Shown here piece after piece: positions 8,028 to 16,037 of a stretch of DNA of 64,000 bases. Under the pieces are notes generated by a model that was not told the DNA's origin, made no database searches, and worked only from the letters and a program-made list of their open reading frames with translations. Position 1 is the first letter of the stretch; the number at the start of each line of letters is the position of its first letter. The translations under genes and the position numbers were made by a program. The DNA comes from Streptomyces luteolus (GTDB lineage: Bacteria; Actinomycetota; Actinomycetes; Streptomycetales; Streptomycetaceae), in the NCBI RefSeq assembly GCF_029968015.1, contig NZ_JASCIS010000006.1, positions 186,001 to 250,000 of the forward strand, in the 5' to 3' direction.

Positions 8028-9791
8028 TCAGGTCCGACTGCGCAGCGCCGCCCAGGTGTTGGGCCCCACCATGCCGTCGGCATCGAGTCCCTTGGCGCCC
8101 TGGAACTTCTTCACGGCGGCTCTCGTGTCCTCCCCGAACTGGCCGTCCACACCGGCGCCTCCGATGCCGTACCCGCGCTTGCTGAGCACGCACTGCACCT
8201 GCACGACCCGCTGTCCCTTGTCGCCGAAGCGGGTGAGGGCATTGCCCGAGTAGTACGTGCACTGCTTGATCCACGGCGGCGTCGGTCTGGTCGGCTTCGG
8301 CCTGGTGGTGGGCGGTCTGGGCTTCTGGCTCTCCTGCCCGCCCGGTCTCCCGGAGGCCGTACGGGTGGGGCTCGCGGGGCGGGTGCTCGACGCTCCGGAA
8401 CTCGGCGCACCGTCCCGGCCGCCCCCGTCCGCGCCGGGCGAGCTGCCGCCGGGCGCGGTGCCGGACGCGGACGGTGAGGTCAGCCCGGACTCGCCCGACT
8501 GCCCAGGGGAGTCGGAGGCACTCACCGAACCGGCCGGCGCGGGCCCGGCCTCGCTCTCCGGCTCGCCCGGCCGGGTCATGAGGAACGCGGCCAGGGCGAC
8601 GGCGACCACGGCGAGCGAGGCCACCACGGCGAGACGCACGCGCCGCTTGCGCCCCCTCCCGGACGGCTCCCCGCGCACGCCGGTCTCCCGCGGCAGCGTG
8701 CCTCCGGGCGGGGGGACGGGCCCGGGCGAGGCCGCGACGGACGCGGGCGACGGCGGGAAAGCGGCGGGCGCGGGCGCCTGACCGGGGGCGCCCGCCCCGA
8801 TCCCTGCTCCCGGCAACCGCAGCTGCACGGTCCCGTCCACCGGCACCTGGCTCAGTACGTCGTACGCCTCCCGCCGCGCCGCCACCTGCGCGTGCAGCGG
8901 CTCGTGCCACCGCCCCGGCCAGGGACGGGCCGCCGCGGCCTCGCTCAACCGGCCCGGGGTGGGCCGCCGCCCGGGCTCCTTCGCGAGGCAGGCGGAGAGC
9001 AGATCCGCCAGGCCCGGGTCGACGGAGACGAGTTCCTCTATGACGTCCGCGTACGGCTCCTCGAACGCGACGCGGTGCATGACGTCCACCCCGGTGCCGT
9101 CGCCGAACGGGGCCCGGCCGGTCGCCGCGAAGACCAGGGTGCAGGCCAGCGAGAACACGTCCGAGACGACATCGGCCCGCCCGTCCCGCAGCCGCTCCGG
9201 CGACATGTACGCGGGCGTGCCGACCGCTTTGCCGGTCGTGGTGATCGAACTGGCGTCGGCGGCCTGCGAGATCCCGAAGTCGATGACGTACGCACCGTCC
9301 GTGCCCAGGATCACGTTGGACGGCTTGAGGTCCCGGTGCACGACCTGGGCGGCCGTCAGCTCGTCGAGCGCCCGGCCCAGTTCACCGACCAGCCGCCACA
9401 CCCCGCTCGCCGGCAGCGGCCCGAACTCCTGCACGGCCTCGGACAGGTTCGGCCCCGGCAGGTACTCGGTGGCCATCCACAGCAGGTCGGAGTCGAAGCC
9501 GGTGTCGAGCAGCCGCGGCGCATGCGGACTGCGCACGCGCGCGAGGACAGCGGCCTCCCGCTCGAACCGCCGCCGGAACTCCACACTCTCCGCGTACTCG
9601 GGCCGGATCACCTTGACCGCGGCCAGCCGCTCCCCGCCGTGCGCCGTGGGCCGCGCGAGATAGACCCGCCCCATACCGCCACTGCCGAGCAGGCCCAGCG
9701 GGACATACGGCCCGATCCGCACCGGATCCCCGCTCCGCAGCAGTCCGGCCCCGGCCATCCCCAGCGCCGCTTCCGCGTCCCGCCCCGCCAT
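8028..9791 (-). CDS. Ser/Thr kinase with external peptidoglycan-binding domain
   Basis: 587 residues from the ATG at 9791. The kinase domain (about 25-280) has LGSGGMGRVYLAR, AAVKVIRPE, VVHRDLKPSNVILG, DFGISQ and GTPAYMSPERLR. After a proline-rich linker comes one membrane helix (LAVVASLAVVAVALAAFLM). A long Ser/Pro/Thr-rich external stalk follows, then a C-terminal PG_binding_1 domain ending in KFQGAKGLDADGMVGPNTWA. This puts a wall-binding module outside and a kinase inside, instead of the usual PASTA repeats. That suggests a role in sensing wall state or anchoring the kinase to the wall. The next kinase gene lies 158 bp downstream on the same strand, so co-transcription is plausible. Confidence 0.92.
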   Translation of the reverse strand: MAGRDAEAALGMAGAGLLRSGDPVRIGPYVPLGLLGSGGMGRVYLARPTAHGGERLAAVKVIRPEYAESVEFRRRFEREAAVLARVRSPHAPRLLDTGFDSDLLWMATEYLPGPNLSEAVQEFGPLPASGVWRLVGELGRALDELTAAQVVHRDLKPSNVILGTDGAYVIDFGISQAADASSITTTGKAVGTPAYMSPERLRDGRADVVSDVFSLACTLVFAATGRAPFGDGTGVDVMHRVAFEEPYADVIEELVSVDPGLADLLSACLAKEPGRRPTPGRLSEAAAARPWPGRWHEPLHAQVAARREAYDVLSQVPVDGTVQLRLPGAGIGAGAPGQAPAPAAFPPSPASVAASPGPVPPPGGTLPRETGVRGEPSGRGRKRRVRLAVVASLAVVAVALAAFLMTRPGEPESEAGPAPAGSVSASDSPGQSGESGLTSPSASGTAPGGSSPGADGGGRDGAPSSGASSTRPASPTRTASGRPGGQESQKPRPPTTRPKPTRPTPPWIKQCTYYSGNALTRFGDKGQRVVQVQCVLSKRGYGIGGAGVDGQFGEDTRAAVKKFQGAKGLDADGMVGPNTWAALRSRT

Positions 9792-9946
9792 GACACCCCC
9801 GCGCCCTCGGCTCCTCCCACCGATGCGCGAGGCTATCGCAGCCGACTGACATCGCCCGCCGCCGATCCGAGCGCTCGCGCATCGCGTGCGGGGCCGACGC
9901 GCAGACCGGGCAGCGGCCCCAGGGCTCACGGCCCCAGGGCTCACGG

Positions 9947-10030
9947 GACCAGCAAAAAGCCCCTCCCGAAGGAGAGGCGGTGGAAAGCGCCCCCGGCAGG
10001 ACTCGAACCTGCGGCCAAGCGCTTAGAAGG
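9947..10030. repeat. attL: partial tRNA-Arg copy plus terminator
   Basis: This 84-bp block is identical to 19761-19844. Positions 9989-10030 are the 3' 42 bases of tRNA-Arg, from the anticodon loop to the acceptor end. Positions 9954-9978 are the terminator hairpin. Identity stops inside the anticodon loop, which marks one edge of the recombination region. The fragment lacks a tRNA 5' half and is not a functional gene. Confidence 0.93.
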
Positions 10031-10105
10031 GCCCCGTGCGCTTCCGCGGCAATAGGGCTCTGACCAGTGGGGGAGTGCCCACTCTCTGCGCTGTGATCGG
10101 CTACG

Positions 10106-10122
10106 TCGACACGTATTCGACA
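10106..10122 (+). promoter_or_regulatory. Candidate integrase/Xis arm site, left end
   Basis: The sequence TCGACACGTATTCGACA is two TCGACA repeats separated by CGTAT. The same 17 bases occur in the same orientation at 19641-19657 near the other end of the element. Paired short direct repeats inside both ends fit arm-type binding sites of a tyrosine integrase or its Xis. The assignment is an inference. Confidence 0.55.
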
Positions 10123-10180
10123 GGGCCGTGATCGCGGCTGCTGCGCACGCGGTCGGTGGAGCGGCTTTGGGCTGGAGCTG

Positions 10181-10291
10181 CTTTGGGGCGAGTGATCTTG
10201 GCCCCGTAAGCTTCCGGCGAGTCGGGCAGTCAGTGGACCTGCCCGTTAAAGCACGACGTTGGGGCCAAGATCTTCGAGGCTCGCCCCAAAG
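10181..10291. repeat. Large imperfect inverted repeat, AICE left end
   Basis: The left arm, 10181-10205, begins CTTTGGGGCGAG and ends CTTGGCCCC. The right arm, 10261-10291, begins GGGGCCAAGATC and ends CTCGCCCCAAAG. The loop of about 55 bases contains a smaller GGGCAG/CTGCCC hairpin. The structure sits in non-coding DNA of an element that replicates by rolling circle. A single-strand or double-strand replication origin, or a transfer site, are reasonable candidates, but none can be proven from the sequence. Confidence 0.6.
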
Positions 10292-10542
10292 TGGCTGCCT
10301 AAAGCCGTGGAGCCGACCGCCCCAGCCACAGCGGGGTTCCCCACCTTCTGCCCGCAGCACGCGAGCGCGCCGACGGGCGCGGCCAGCCGGGGCGGAGACA
10401 TGAGGCAGGCCGCGCCGCACAGGCGGCGCGCGCCCGCGCCGTGCGCGGGCCTTGATGAAGTAGGGAAAGTCTGTCCGCGCCAGACACCGTGGCTGACAAG
10501 CCGGGCTGTCGGCTGACGTCACCCTCGGCTACGGTGCGATTC

Positions 10543-11103
10543 ATGCCCTCAGCACTCGACACACCTCAAGGAGCGGCCGAGCTGGCCGAGTCTCTGTTGC
10601 CCCCGCTCGGGAACCGTTGGCTGCACACGCAAGCAGTTGCGGCCCGTGCCCGCGAAGCGTCGGCGGCTGTGCCTGAGGGCGAACGTGATCTCCTCGTCGC
10701 CGCGGCCTGGCTGCATGACATCGGGTATGCCCCCGAGCTCCGGCAGACCGGGTTCCACCCGCTCGACGGCGCACGTCACTTGGAGGAATCCGGCGCACCG
10801 CAGCGGCTCGTGCGTCTGGTGGCTCACCACTCCGGCGCGGTGTATGAGGCAGAGCAGCGCGGCCTATCGGCAGAGCTTGCCGTGTACGAGCGGGAGGATT
10901 CGCCGCTTCTGGACGCACTGATCTACGCGGACATGACCACCGGCCCCGCCGGTCAGTCCTTCGAGTTCGATCGCCGCATGGACGAGATCTTGGAGCGGTA
11001 CGAGCCAGGCAGCGAAGTCCACAACGCGATCACCAAGGCCCGGCCGTATCTCGGGGCCGCTGTCGAGCGGACGCTTTCCCGCCTCGCCGCTCAGCCGATG
11101 TAG
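10543..11103 (+). CDS. HD domain phosphohydrolase
   Basis: 186 residues from the ATG at 10543; an in-frame codon at 10489 would add 18 residues with no domain content. The metal-binding HD core is visible: His in RWLHTQAVA, the HD pair in AAWLHDIGYAPEL, and His in FHPLDGARHL and VAHHSGA. This order matches small HD-domain hydrolases acting on nucleotides or phosphate esters. It opens the left end of the AICE and converges, with a 13-bp overlap, on the Nudix gene. HD and Nudix genes are frequent passengers or regulators in these elements. The substrate is unknown. Confidence 0.85.
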   Translation: MPSALDTPQGAAELAESLLPPLGNRWLHTQAVAARAREASAAVPEGERDLLVAAAWLHDIGYAPELRQTGFHPLDGARHLEESGAPQRLVRLVAHHSGAVYEAEQRGLSAELAVYEREDSPLLDALIYADMTTGPAGQSFEFDRRMDEILERYEPGSEVHNAITKARPYLGAAVERTLSRLAAQPM

Positions 11104-11561
11104 GGCTCTCGCTGGCCGGCCAAGCCGTGATCGATCCGCATGCGCATCGACGGGTGGATGTTCAGCTCGTCCAGCCTCCCAGGTGCGACGAACGCAACTT
11201 CCTTGCTCTCGCTGCTCGTTCGCAGCGAGCCTCCGATGATCTGGGCCGTGAAGCAGATCGAGAACTGTTGCCGGACTTCGCCGTCGTCGTACGCCATGAC
11301 GTGTGCCGGATTCGTGTAGAGCCCGACCAGGCCGGTCACCTCGACGTCGAACCCGGTCTCTTCCTTCGTCTCCCGAACCGCCGCGTCGGCAACCGACTCG
11401 CCCACGTCGACACCGCCGCCCGGCAGTGCCCACAGATCGTTGTCGGTCTTGTGGATAAGCAAGATCTCCCCGGCGTCGTTCAGCGCAACCGCCGTCACTG
11501 ACGGCACGATGCTGTTCGCCTTAGGGGCGTTCGGGTCGTTGACATAGTCGATCCTGGCCAT
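11091..11561 (-). CDS. Nudix hydrolase, Pif-like
   Basis: 156 residues with a complete Nudix box: GGGVDVGESVADAAVRETKE followed by ETGF, giving the G-x5-E-x7-RE-x2-EE-x-G pattern that binds Mg2+. Nudix enzymes cleave nucleoside diphosphates linked to other groups. In pSAM2, the best studied AICE, the Nudix protein Pif acts in the recipient or host to block redundant transfer between cells already carrying the element. The position here, next to the regulator in an AICE, supports that role by analogy. The start at 11561 is an ATG with AACAGCGTC-rich, weak upstream sequence. Confidence 0.85.
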   Translation of the reverse strand: MARIDYVNDPNAPKANSIVPSVTAVALNDAGEILLIHKTDNDLWALPGGGVDVGESVADAAVRETKEETGFDVEVTGLVGLYTNPAHVMAYDDGEVRQQFSICFTAQIIGGSLRTSSESKEVAFVAPGRLDELNIHPSMRMRIDHGLAGQREPYIG

Positions 11562-11595
11562 AGCAACAGCGTCGCACGTCCCCCGCGGGTGACGT

Positions 11596-12327
11596 CTAGG
11601 CCGTGCGGCTCCGCTCCCACGCGTAGTCGAAGCTCTTCATGTAGTGCCGGAAGGTTCGGGCTCCAGGGAGGTACCGGAAGTGCAGTACCGGGTTCTGTCC
11701 GGCGGGAGCTCCCAGGACGTGCGGATTGACCAAGACGTCCTCGTCAAAGCGGTAGATCGAGTTGTAGAGGATCGTGTCGTGAAGCCGGACATCGACGCCG
11801 GGTGTTGTCGTGGCGGGTTCGAGGTAGCGCCGCGTGATCCGGGCCCGCGCGGCCAGATCCTCTCCGATCCCTTCCTCTTCACCGCGCTGGCGGATCATCT
11901 GCGAGTCAGGGTCGCCCAGCAGGATCCGAACCGCAGCGCCGTTCTTGGCCTTCTGGGCTAGCTGGTCCGGCAGGTCCGGGTGGCTGTCGAACAGAAAGAG
12001 GCCTGCGTACACGAGGATTTCGACGTGGCTCGTCGCCTTCTCGATGAGCGACGACCACAGCCCTGTCGGAACGGCACCTCGGTGCGGGTAGTACGTGACC
12101 AGCTCGGACGTGCTCGCCGCCTCGGTCTGCTTCTCGACGGTCGGCCAGAGGTAGACCTCATCGACCCCCAGCAAGCTCGCTGTCTTCCAGCGGTGTCCAC
12201 GGTGCGGGGTGCGGTCCTTGGTGATCCAGCGCTCCACGCTCTTCGGATCCACCCCAACGTGATCAGCGACGGACTGGATTGTCTCGTCACTCGCCGAAAT
12301 CGTCGCGCGTAGGCGGTCGTTCGCCAT
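11596..12327 (-). CDS. HTH regulator with PLD-like (DUF5919) domain
   Basis: 243 residues. The N-terminus is an XRE-type HTH (TIQSVADHVGVDPKSVERWI, about 16-35). Residues about 80-240 form a conserved phospholipase-D-like region: PTGLWSSLIEKA, ILVYAGLFLF, AAVRILLGDPDSQM, GEEEGIGEDLAARA, RLHDTILYNSIYRFDEDVLV and NPVLHFRYLPG. This architecture is widespread in Streptomyces AICEs as a regulator of element genes. It is divergent from the transfer/replication operon across a 160-bp gap full of ACGTCC sites, its likely operators. The PLD-like part lacks an obvious paired HKD motif, so it may sense rather than catalyse. Confidence 0.85.
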   Translation of the reverse strand: MANDRLRATISASDETIQSVADHVGVDPKSVERWITKDRTPHRGHRWKTASLLGVDEVYLWPTVEKQTEAASTSELVTYYPHRGAVPTGLWSSLIEKATSHVEILVYAGLFLFDSHPDLPDQLAQKAKNGAAVRILLGDPDSQMIRQRGEEEGIGEDLAARARITRRYLEPATTTPGVDVRLHDTILYNSIYRFDEDVLVNPHVLGAPAGQNPVLHFRYLPGARTFRHYMKSFDYAWERSRTA

Positions 12328-12344
12328 GAGGTGCCCTTCCCCTA

Positions 12345-12411
12345 GGACGTCCGGGACGTTTTGACGGTACCTCAGACGTCCCTAAACGTCCATACGGACC
12401 GTGATACGTCC
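12345..12411. promoter_or_regulatory. ACGTCC operator array
   Basis: The palindrome GGACGTCC (12345-12352), an adjacent GGGACGT and further ACGTCC sites at 12376, 12386 and 12406 cluster in the divergent gap. The gap lies between the HTH regulator and the first gene of the transfer operon. Regular clustering of one hexamer points to binding by the divergent regulator. Confidence 0.6.
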
Positions 12412-12487
12412 ACCACCTTCTGCGGTCTCCTGATCTCATCGCCGCAACGGCGGCGCTCAACTCCAGCAAGGATCAGGAGACAAGACG

Positions 12488-12850
12488 ATGCGTCAGATTC
12501 CGGTCGACACCTCCGCCGCCACTGTGATGGCGGCCAAGGCTCCGCAGCCGAAGGTGAAGGATCGGCGTACCGGTGAGATCGCTCAGGACGCTGAGACCGG
12601 CGCGCAGTTGATGACCGTGGACGTGATGTTCGCGGTGAACGACGAGGTCGAGATTCTGTCGGTGACCGTGCCCGAGCCGGGCATCACTGGTGAGCTTCAG
12701 ATGGGCACCCCGGTTGGGCTCACCGGGTTGATTGCCCGGCCGTGGGAGAACGAGTTCAACGGGCAGAAGCGGCACGGGATCGCGTTCCGCGCGGTGGCCG
12801 TGACGTCGCTGGCCGCGGCTGCTTCCGCCTCGAAGCCGAAGGCGGCCTGA
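12488..12850 (+). CDS. Small AICE regulatory protein (SCO3933-like)
   Basis: 120 residues with a good AGGAG ribosome-binding site (CAGGAGACAAGACG-ATG). The middle reads QPKVKDRRTGEIAQDAETG, VDVMFAVNDEVEILSVTVPE and LIARPWENEFNGQKRHGIAF, a pattern I associate with small proteins immediately before the Tra gene of Streptomyces AICEs. It looks like a single-stranded-DNA or regulatory OB-type beta protein, but no catalytic motif is visible. It ends in an Ala/Lys tail and lies two bases before the tra start, so it is the first gene of the transfer operon. Confidence 0.75.
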   Translation: MRQIPVDTSAATVMAAKAPQPKVKDRRTGEIAQDAETGAQLMTVDVMFAVNDEVEILSVTVPEPGITGELQMGTPVGLTGLIARPWENEFNGQKRHGIAFRAVAVTSLAAAASASKPKAA

Positions 12851-12852
12851 TC

Positions 12853-14208
12853 ATGGACTGGTTCCTGGTCGTGCTGGTGCTGGTCGTTGCTGCCGCGGGG
12901 CTGCTGCGGTGGCGGCGTCCGGCCTGGTACTGGATGACCTTCGGGGTCACCCTCGCTGGGTTGCGGGTCCTGGTCCGCTACGGCTCGGTCATGGATGCGT
13001 GCGGCTTGACGGTCCCGCCCGCCCGGTGGCGGCTCACACTGGCCCGCCTGGGCAATCGTCCGGTGCCGGGGCCACGTGCCCCGCGGGTGCTGCGGCTGCG
13101 GCCGACCCGGACGGGCCTGGTGCTGCGGATCAAACTCCGTCCCGGTCAGGACGCGTACGACGTAGCGGCGTCCACGGACCGGCTGCGGCACTCGTTCGGC
13201 ATGTACGGGGTGTCTTCCCGTGAGCTGCGCTCGGGTGTCGTGGAGATCGCGATGACCGGCTATGACGTACTGAAGCGGGTGCAGCTGCCTGCCCGTGCAG
13301 AGCGGTCCGCGGTACGAGTCCCGGTCGCTCTGCGCGAGGACGGTGCGGTGCACTACCGCGACTACCGCCGCGTCCCGCACGCCCTCACCCTCGGTGCCAC
13401 GGAGTCCGGCAAGTCTGTGTATCAGCGTGGCCTGATCGCTGAACTCGCTTCGCAAGACGTGGCGTTGGTCGGCATCGACTGCAAGCAGGGGGTCGAGCAC
13501 GCTCCTATGGCCCGTCGCTTCTCGGCTCTCGCCGACAACCCGGACTCGGCCGAACTGCTGCTGGCCGCGCTGGTCGAGCACATGCAGGACGTCTACCAGC
13601 TGATCCGGGCACACCAGCGGATCAGTGCGGACACCCTGGATGCGGAGATCGCCGCCGACATCTGGGATCTGCCCGAGGACCTGCGGCCGGTGCCGGTCGT
13701 GGTCCTGGTCGATGAGGTCGCCGAACTCGCCCTGTTCGCCTCCAGGGATGAGGAGAAGCGGCGGGACCGGATCATCACCAGCCTGGTCCGCCTCGCTCAG
13801 CTGGGCCGTGCGGCGGGGGTGTATCTGGAGATCTGCGGTCAGCGCTTCGGCTCGGAACTCGGCAAGGGCATCACGATGCTCCGGGCCCAGCTCACCGGCC
13901 GGACCGCGCACCGCGTGAACGACGAGACCTCGGCGAACATGGCCTTCGGCGACATCGCCCCGGACGCCGTACTCGCCGCGATCCAGATCCCCACCGAAAC
14001 ACCCGGCGTCGCCGTGGCCGCGGACATGGCCGGTGGCTGGTCCCGCATCCGCGCCCCGCACACCACGCTGCGGCAGGCCGTGAACGCCTGCAACCGGCAC
14101 GCGCACTGCACCCCGGAACTGCCCCACCTGGCCGCGTTCAGACCAGAGCTGCCGCACCTGAATCCGGTGCCCGCCCCGGCCGTCGAAACCGCTCCGGTCG
14201 CGGCCTGA
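12853..14208 (+). CDS. tra: FtsK/SpoIIIE-type conjugative DNA translocase
   Basis: 451 residues starting at the ATG at 12853, two bases after the preceding stop. An N-terminal membrane helix (FLVVLVLVVAAAGLL) is followed by a FtsK-like ATPase domain. Walker A is GATESGKS (about residue 180) and Walker B is PVPVVVLVDEVAEL (about 285). AICEs move double-stranded DNA between mycelial cells with a single hexameric FtsK-type pump, in place of a type IV secretion system. This is that pump. A C-terminal winged-helix that reads clt repeats is not obvious; the C-terminus is short and Pro-rich. Confidence 0.9.
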   Translation: MDWFLVVLVLVVAAAGLLRWRRPAWYWMTFGVTLAGLRVLVRYGSVMDACGLTVPPARWRLTLARLGNRPVPGPRAPRVLRLRPTRTGLVLRIKLRPGQDAYDVAASTDRLRHSFGMYGVSSRELRSGVVEIAMTGYDVLKRVQLPARAERSAVRVPVALREDGAVHYRDYRRVPHALTLGATESGKSVYQRGLIAELASQDVALVGIDCKQGVEHAPMARRFSALADNPDSAELLLAALVEHMQDVYQLIRAHQRISADTLDAEIAADIWDLPEDLRPVPVVVLVDEVAELALFASRDEEKRRDRIITSLVRLAQLGRAAGVYLEICGQRFGSELGKGITMLRAQLTGRTAHRVNDETSANMAFGDIAPDAVLAAIQIPTETPGVAVAADMAGGWSRIRAPHTTLRQAVNACNRHAHCTPELPHLAAFRPELPHLNPVPAPAVETAPVAA

Positions 14209-14292
14209 TCCCTCCTGCATCACCGGTCGGCGTGACCGTCTCGCGCCACGTCCCTACCCCTCCCATGCCCGAAACCGAAGGGAGTCCCGCTT

Positions 14293-14466
14293 ATGGCCAC
14301 ACGCAAGAGCCCCGCTCGTAAGCCCGTTCCGGCTCCGTGCAAGCCCTGTCACGGCACCGGAGAGGTCCCCGTGAAGGTCCGGGTCGGCCGCTCCCACCGT
14401 GTCGTGGGCGAGCAGACCGGCATGTGCCTGAAGTGCTTCGGCACCGGCCACGCCCCCACCGACTAG
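14293..14466 (+). CDS. Small CxxC zinc-finger-like protein
   Basis: 57 residues starting at the ATG at 14293 and ending TGHAPTD. Two CxxCxGTG repeats (PCKPCHGTGEV and MCLKCFGTGHA) resemble half of a DnaJ-type zinc finger, predicting one zinc ion. It is basic at the N-terminus (ATRKSPARKPV). It lies in the tra-to-spd interval on the coding strand; small zinc-finger proteins here are typical of AICEs. The role is unknown. Confidence 0.75.
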   Translation: MATRKSPARKPVPAPCKPCHGTGEVPVKVRVGRSHRVVGEQTGMCLKCFGTGHAPTD

Positions 14467-14541
14467 CCCGCCGGGATGGGGCGGCCGGACATGTGGTCCC
14501 CGCCCCGTCCTGGCCCAACACCCCGATGGAGGTGACCCGTT

Positions 14542-15213
14542 ATGGTCCGCTCGATCCGCTTCGATGCCGTGCTCGTTCAGGCCGTGATCGCCGGTGCCCT
14601 CTCGTTCGCACATCTTCAAGAGGTTGCTGCCGCGGCCGGACAGACCGGCTGGAAAGCCTGGGCCTACCCGATCTCGGTGGACCTCCTGCTCGTGGCCGCC
14701 TGGCGTCGTCTGCGGCACGGTGGCCCCGCTCGGCTGGCGTGGTGCTGGTTCGTGATCGCGCTGGTCGCCTCGCTCGGCGCGAACGTCGCTACCGCCGGAT
14801 TCCTCGACCTTCAACACCCGCCCGCGTGGCTGCGGTTCGGGGTAGCCGGTTGGCCCGCGCTCGCCTTCCTCGGCGGAACGCTCCTCGCCCACTCCGCTCA
14901 CGACCGCGAGGCGGCTGTGCCGGCCGAACCGGCACCCGCGCCCGACCTCGAATCCGATGCCGAACCGCGCCGCGTGACTGACCCCGTACCGACCCCCGAA
15001 ACGGCACCGGCTGCTGTCGACTCCGGCGACCCGATTCCGGCGCTTCCTGTAGCGGAACCGATCGCTGTCCCCGCTGCCCTGGTGACGCACGCCCGCAAGG
15101 TCGCCGACGACCATCACGCCCGCACCGGCAACCAGATCGACACCGACACCCTCCGCGCCCGCCTCGGCGTCCCGGCCCCGATGGCCGACGCGATCGCCGT
15201 CCAACTGGCCTGA
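14542..15213 (+). CDS. DUF2637 (SpdB-like) membrane protein
   Basis: 223 residues with a strong GGAGGTGACCCGTT-ATG start. Three to four membrane helices occupy about residues 5-125 (AVIAGALSFAHLQEVA, PISVDLLLVAAW, WFVIALVASLGANVATAG, WPALAFLGGTLLAH). A soluble tail ends in a helical region (ALVTHARKVADDHHART). DUF2637 proteins occur in AICEs and Streptomyces plasmids at the spread (spd) locus, which governs movement of the element within mycelium. The cytoplasmic tail resembles a small HTH-like segment and may contact DNA or partners. Confidence 0.85.
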   Translation: MVRSIRFDAVLVQAVIAGALSFAHLQEVAAAAGQTGWKAWAYPISVDLLLVAAWRRLRHGGPARLAWCWFVIALVASLGANVATAGFLDLQHPPAWLRFGVAGWPALAFLGGTLLAHSAHDREAAVPAEPAPAPDLESDAEPRRVTDPVPTPETAPAAVDSGDPIPALPVAEPIAVPAALVTHARKVADDHHARTGNQIDTDTLRARLGVPAPMADAIAVQLA

Positions 15214-15232
15214 CAAGACAAGGAGATTCGCC

Positions 15233-15427
15233 ATGCCCTCCCGTGACTTCTTCCACTCCGTGATGCAGATCGGCCCGGTCCAGATCGGCACCCACCGCGA
15301 CCGCCGCGGCCACACCAAGCACGCCGCGGTGTGCACCAACGACCGCTGCGGCTGGTCCGCCGACTACTCCAGCCAGTCCGCCGCACAGCTCGCCGCCCGC
15401 ACCCACCGCTGCCGCATCGCTCACTGA
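15233..15427 (+). CDS. Small mobile-element transfer protein
   Basis: 64 residues reading PSRDFFHSVMQIGPVQIGTH, then a CTNDRCGW and THRCRIAH pair that could hold zinc. Proteins with this FFHSVMQIGPVQIGTHxDRxG signature are regularly found after the DUF2637 gene in Streptomyces AICEs and annotated as mobile element transfer proteins. AAGGAGATTCGCC precedes the ATG. The mechanism is unknown. Confidence 0.8.
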   Translation: MPSRDFFHSVMQIGPVQIGTHRDRRGHTKHAAVCTNDRCGWSADYSSQSAAQLAARTHRCRIAH

Positions 15428-15441
15428 CCGGAGGACTCGTC

Positions 15442-15597
15442 ATGCAAGTTCCGCTCTGGCTCGCGCTGCTCGCCGTTGGCTACCTCGGCTGCAAGCTCTT
15501 CCGCCCGCCCGTCTGGCTCATCGCGATCTTGCTGCTTGGCGGCTACCTCCTCGCCGACAGCCTGTTCGCCCCCGTCATCGACACCGCCGTCAAGTAA
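15442..15597 (+). CDS. Tiny membrane protein of the spd cluster
   Basis: 51 residues from the ATG at 15442 (GGAGGACTCGTC upstream). It consists mainly of two adjoining membrane helices, LWLALLAVGYLGCKLF and VWLIAILLLGGYLLADSLF. It sits between the small transfer protein and the SpdD-like gene with 14-20 bp gaps, so it belongs to the same operon. Probably a partner in element spread, by context only. Confidence 0.75.
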   Translation: MQVPLWLALLAVGYLGCKLFRPPVWLIAILLLGGYLLADSLFAPVIDTAVK

Positions 15598-15617
15598 CCC
15601 GCGAAGGGAGAAGCCCC

Positions 15618-15944
15618 ATGCTCCGCCCGAAGATCCCGGTCAACGACCAGCCGACCGGCGAGACGATCCCGCTTACCGGCACGGCCCTGGACCACCAGCC
15701 GCAGCCCCCGACCCCGGCGCCCACGCCCGTCGCCCCGGCGGCGTCTGCCCGGCCCGCGGTGCAGCTCACGCCCGGCTCGCTCGCGCTCCTCGTCGGCGGC
15801 GGCACCGCTGCGGTTCTCGTCGTCGGTGCGGTGCTGGTCTCGATGCTCCTCGCGGTCGCGATCACCGCCGGTTCGCTCGCCGTGACCGCGCTCGTCGTGC
15901 GCTCGCTCATGAACGACCACGCCAGCGGCTCGAAGCGTTTCTAA
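15618..15944 (+). CDS. SpdD-like membrane protein
   Basis: 108 residues. A proline-rich N-terminal half (QPQPPTPAPTPVAPAA) is followed by a long hydrophobic stretch with two helices (LALLVGGGTAAVLVVGAVLV and LLAVAITAGSLAVTALVV) and a basic end (SGSKRF). This composition matches SpdD proteins of Streptomyces plasmids and AICEs, which help spread transferred DNA along the mycelium. AAGGGAGAAGCCCC precedes the start. Confidence 0.8.
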   Translation: MLRPKIPVNDQPTGETIPLTGTALDHQPQPPTPAPTPVAPAASARPAVQLTPGSLALLVGGGTAAVLVVGAVLVSMLLAVAITAGSLAVTALVVRSLMNDHASGSKRF

Positions 15945-16037
15945 GCGGCCCCCGGAGCGGCCTCGGTCGCCAAACTTCCGCCGCTCCGGGCGCCTGACCT
16001 CTTCCTGATCCAACGGACCCGAAAGGGAAGTTCCATC

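Larger units (their letters stand above)
10031..10542. other. AICE left-end non-coding region
   Basis: No gene is supported here. The stretch holds the integrase-type arm site at 10106, the large inverted repeat at 10181-10291, and a GC-rich hairpin region (GCCGCGCCGC...GCGGCGCGC, about 10409-10433). It precedes the HD gene and is the natural place for recombination and replication or transfer sites of the element. Confidence 0.6.

Noticed and set aside
5584..8253. A long plus-strand open frame opposite the kinase
   Set aside because: Its product is a shadow of the kinase gene, which has clear kinase motifs and a ribosome-binding site.
9989..10030. A second tRNA-Arg gene at attL
   Set aside because: Only the 3' half from the anticodon loop on is present; no D arm or 5' acceptor strand exists, so it is the att remnant.
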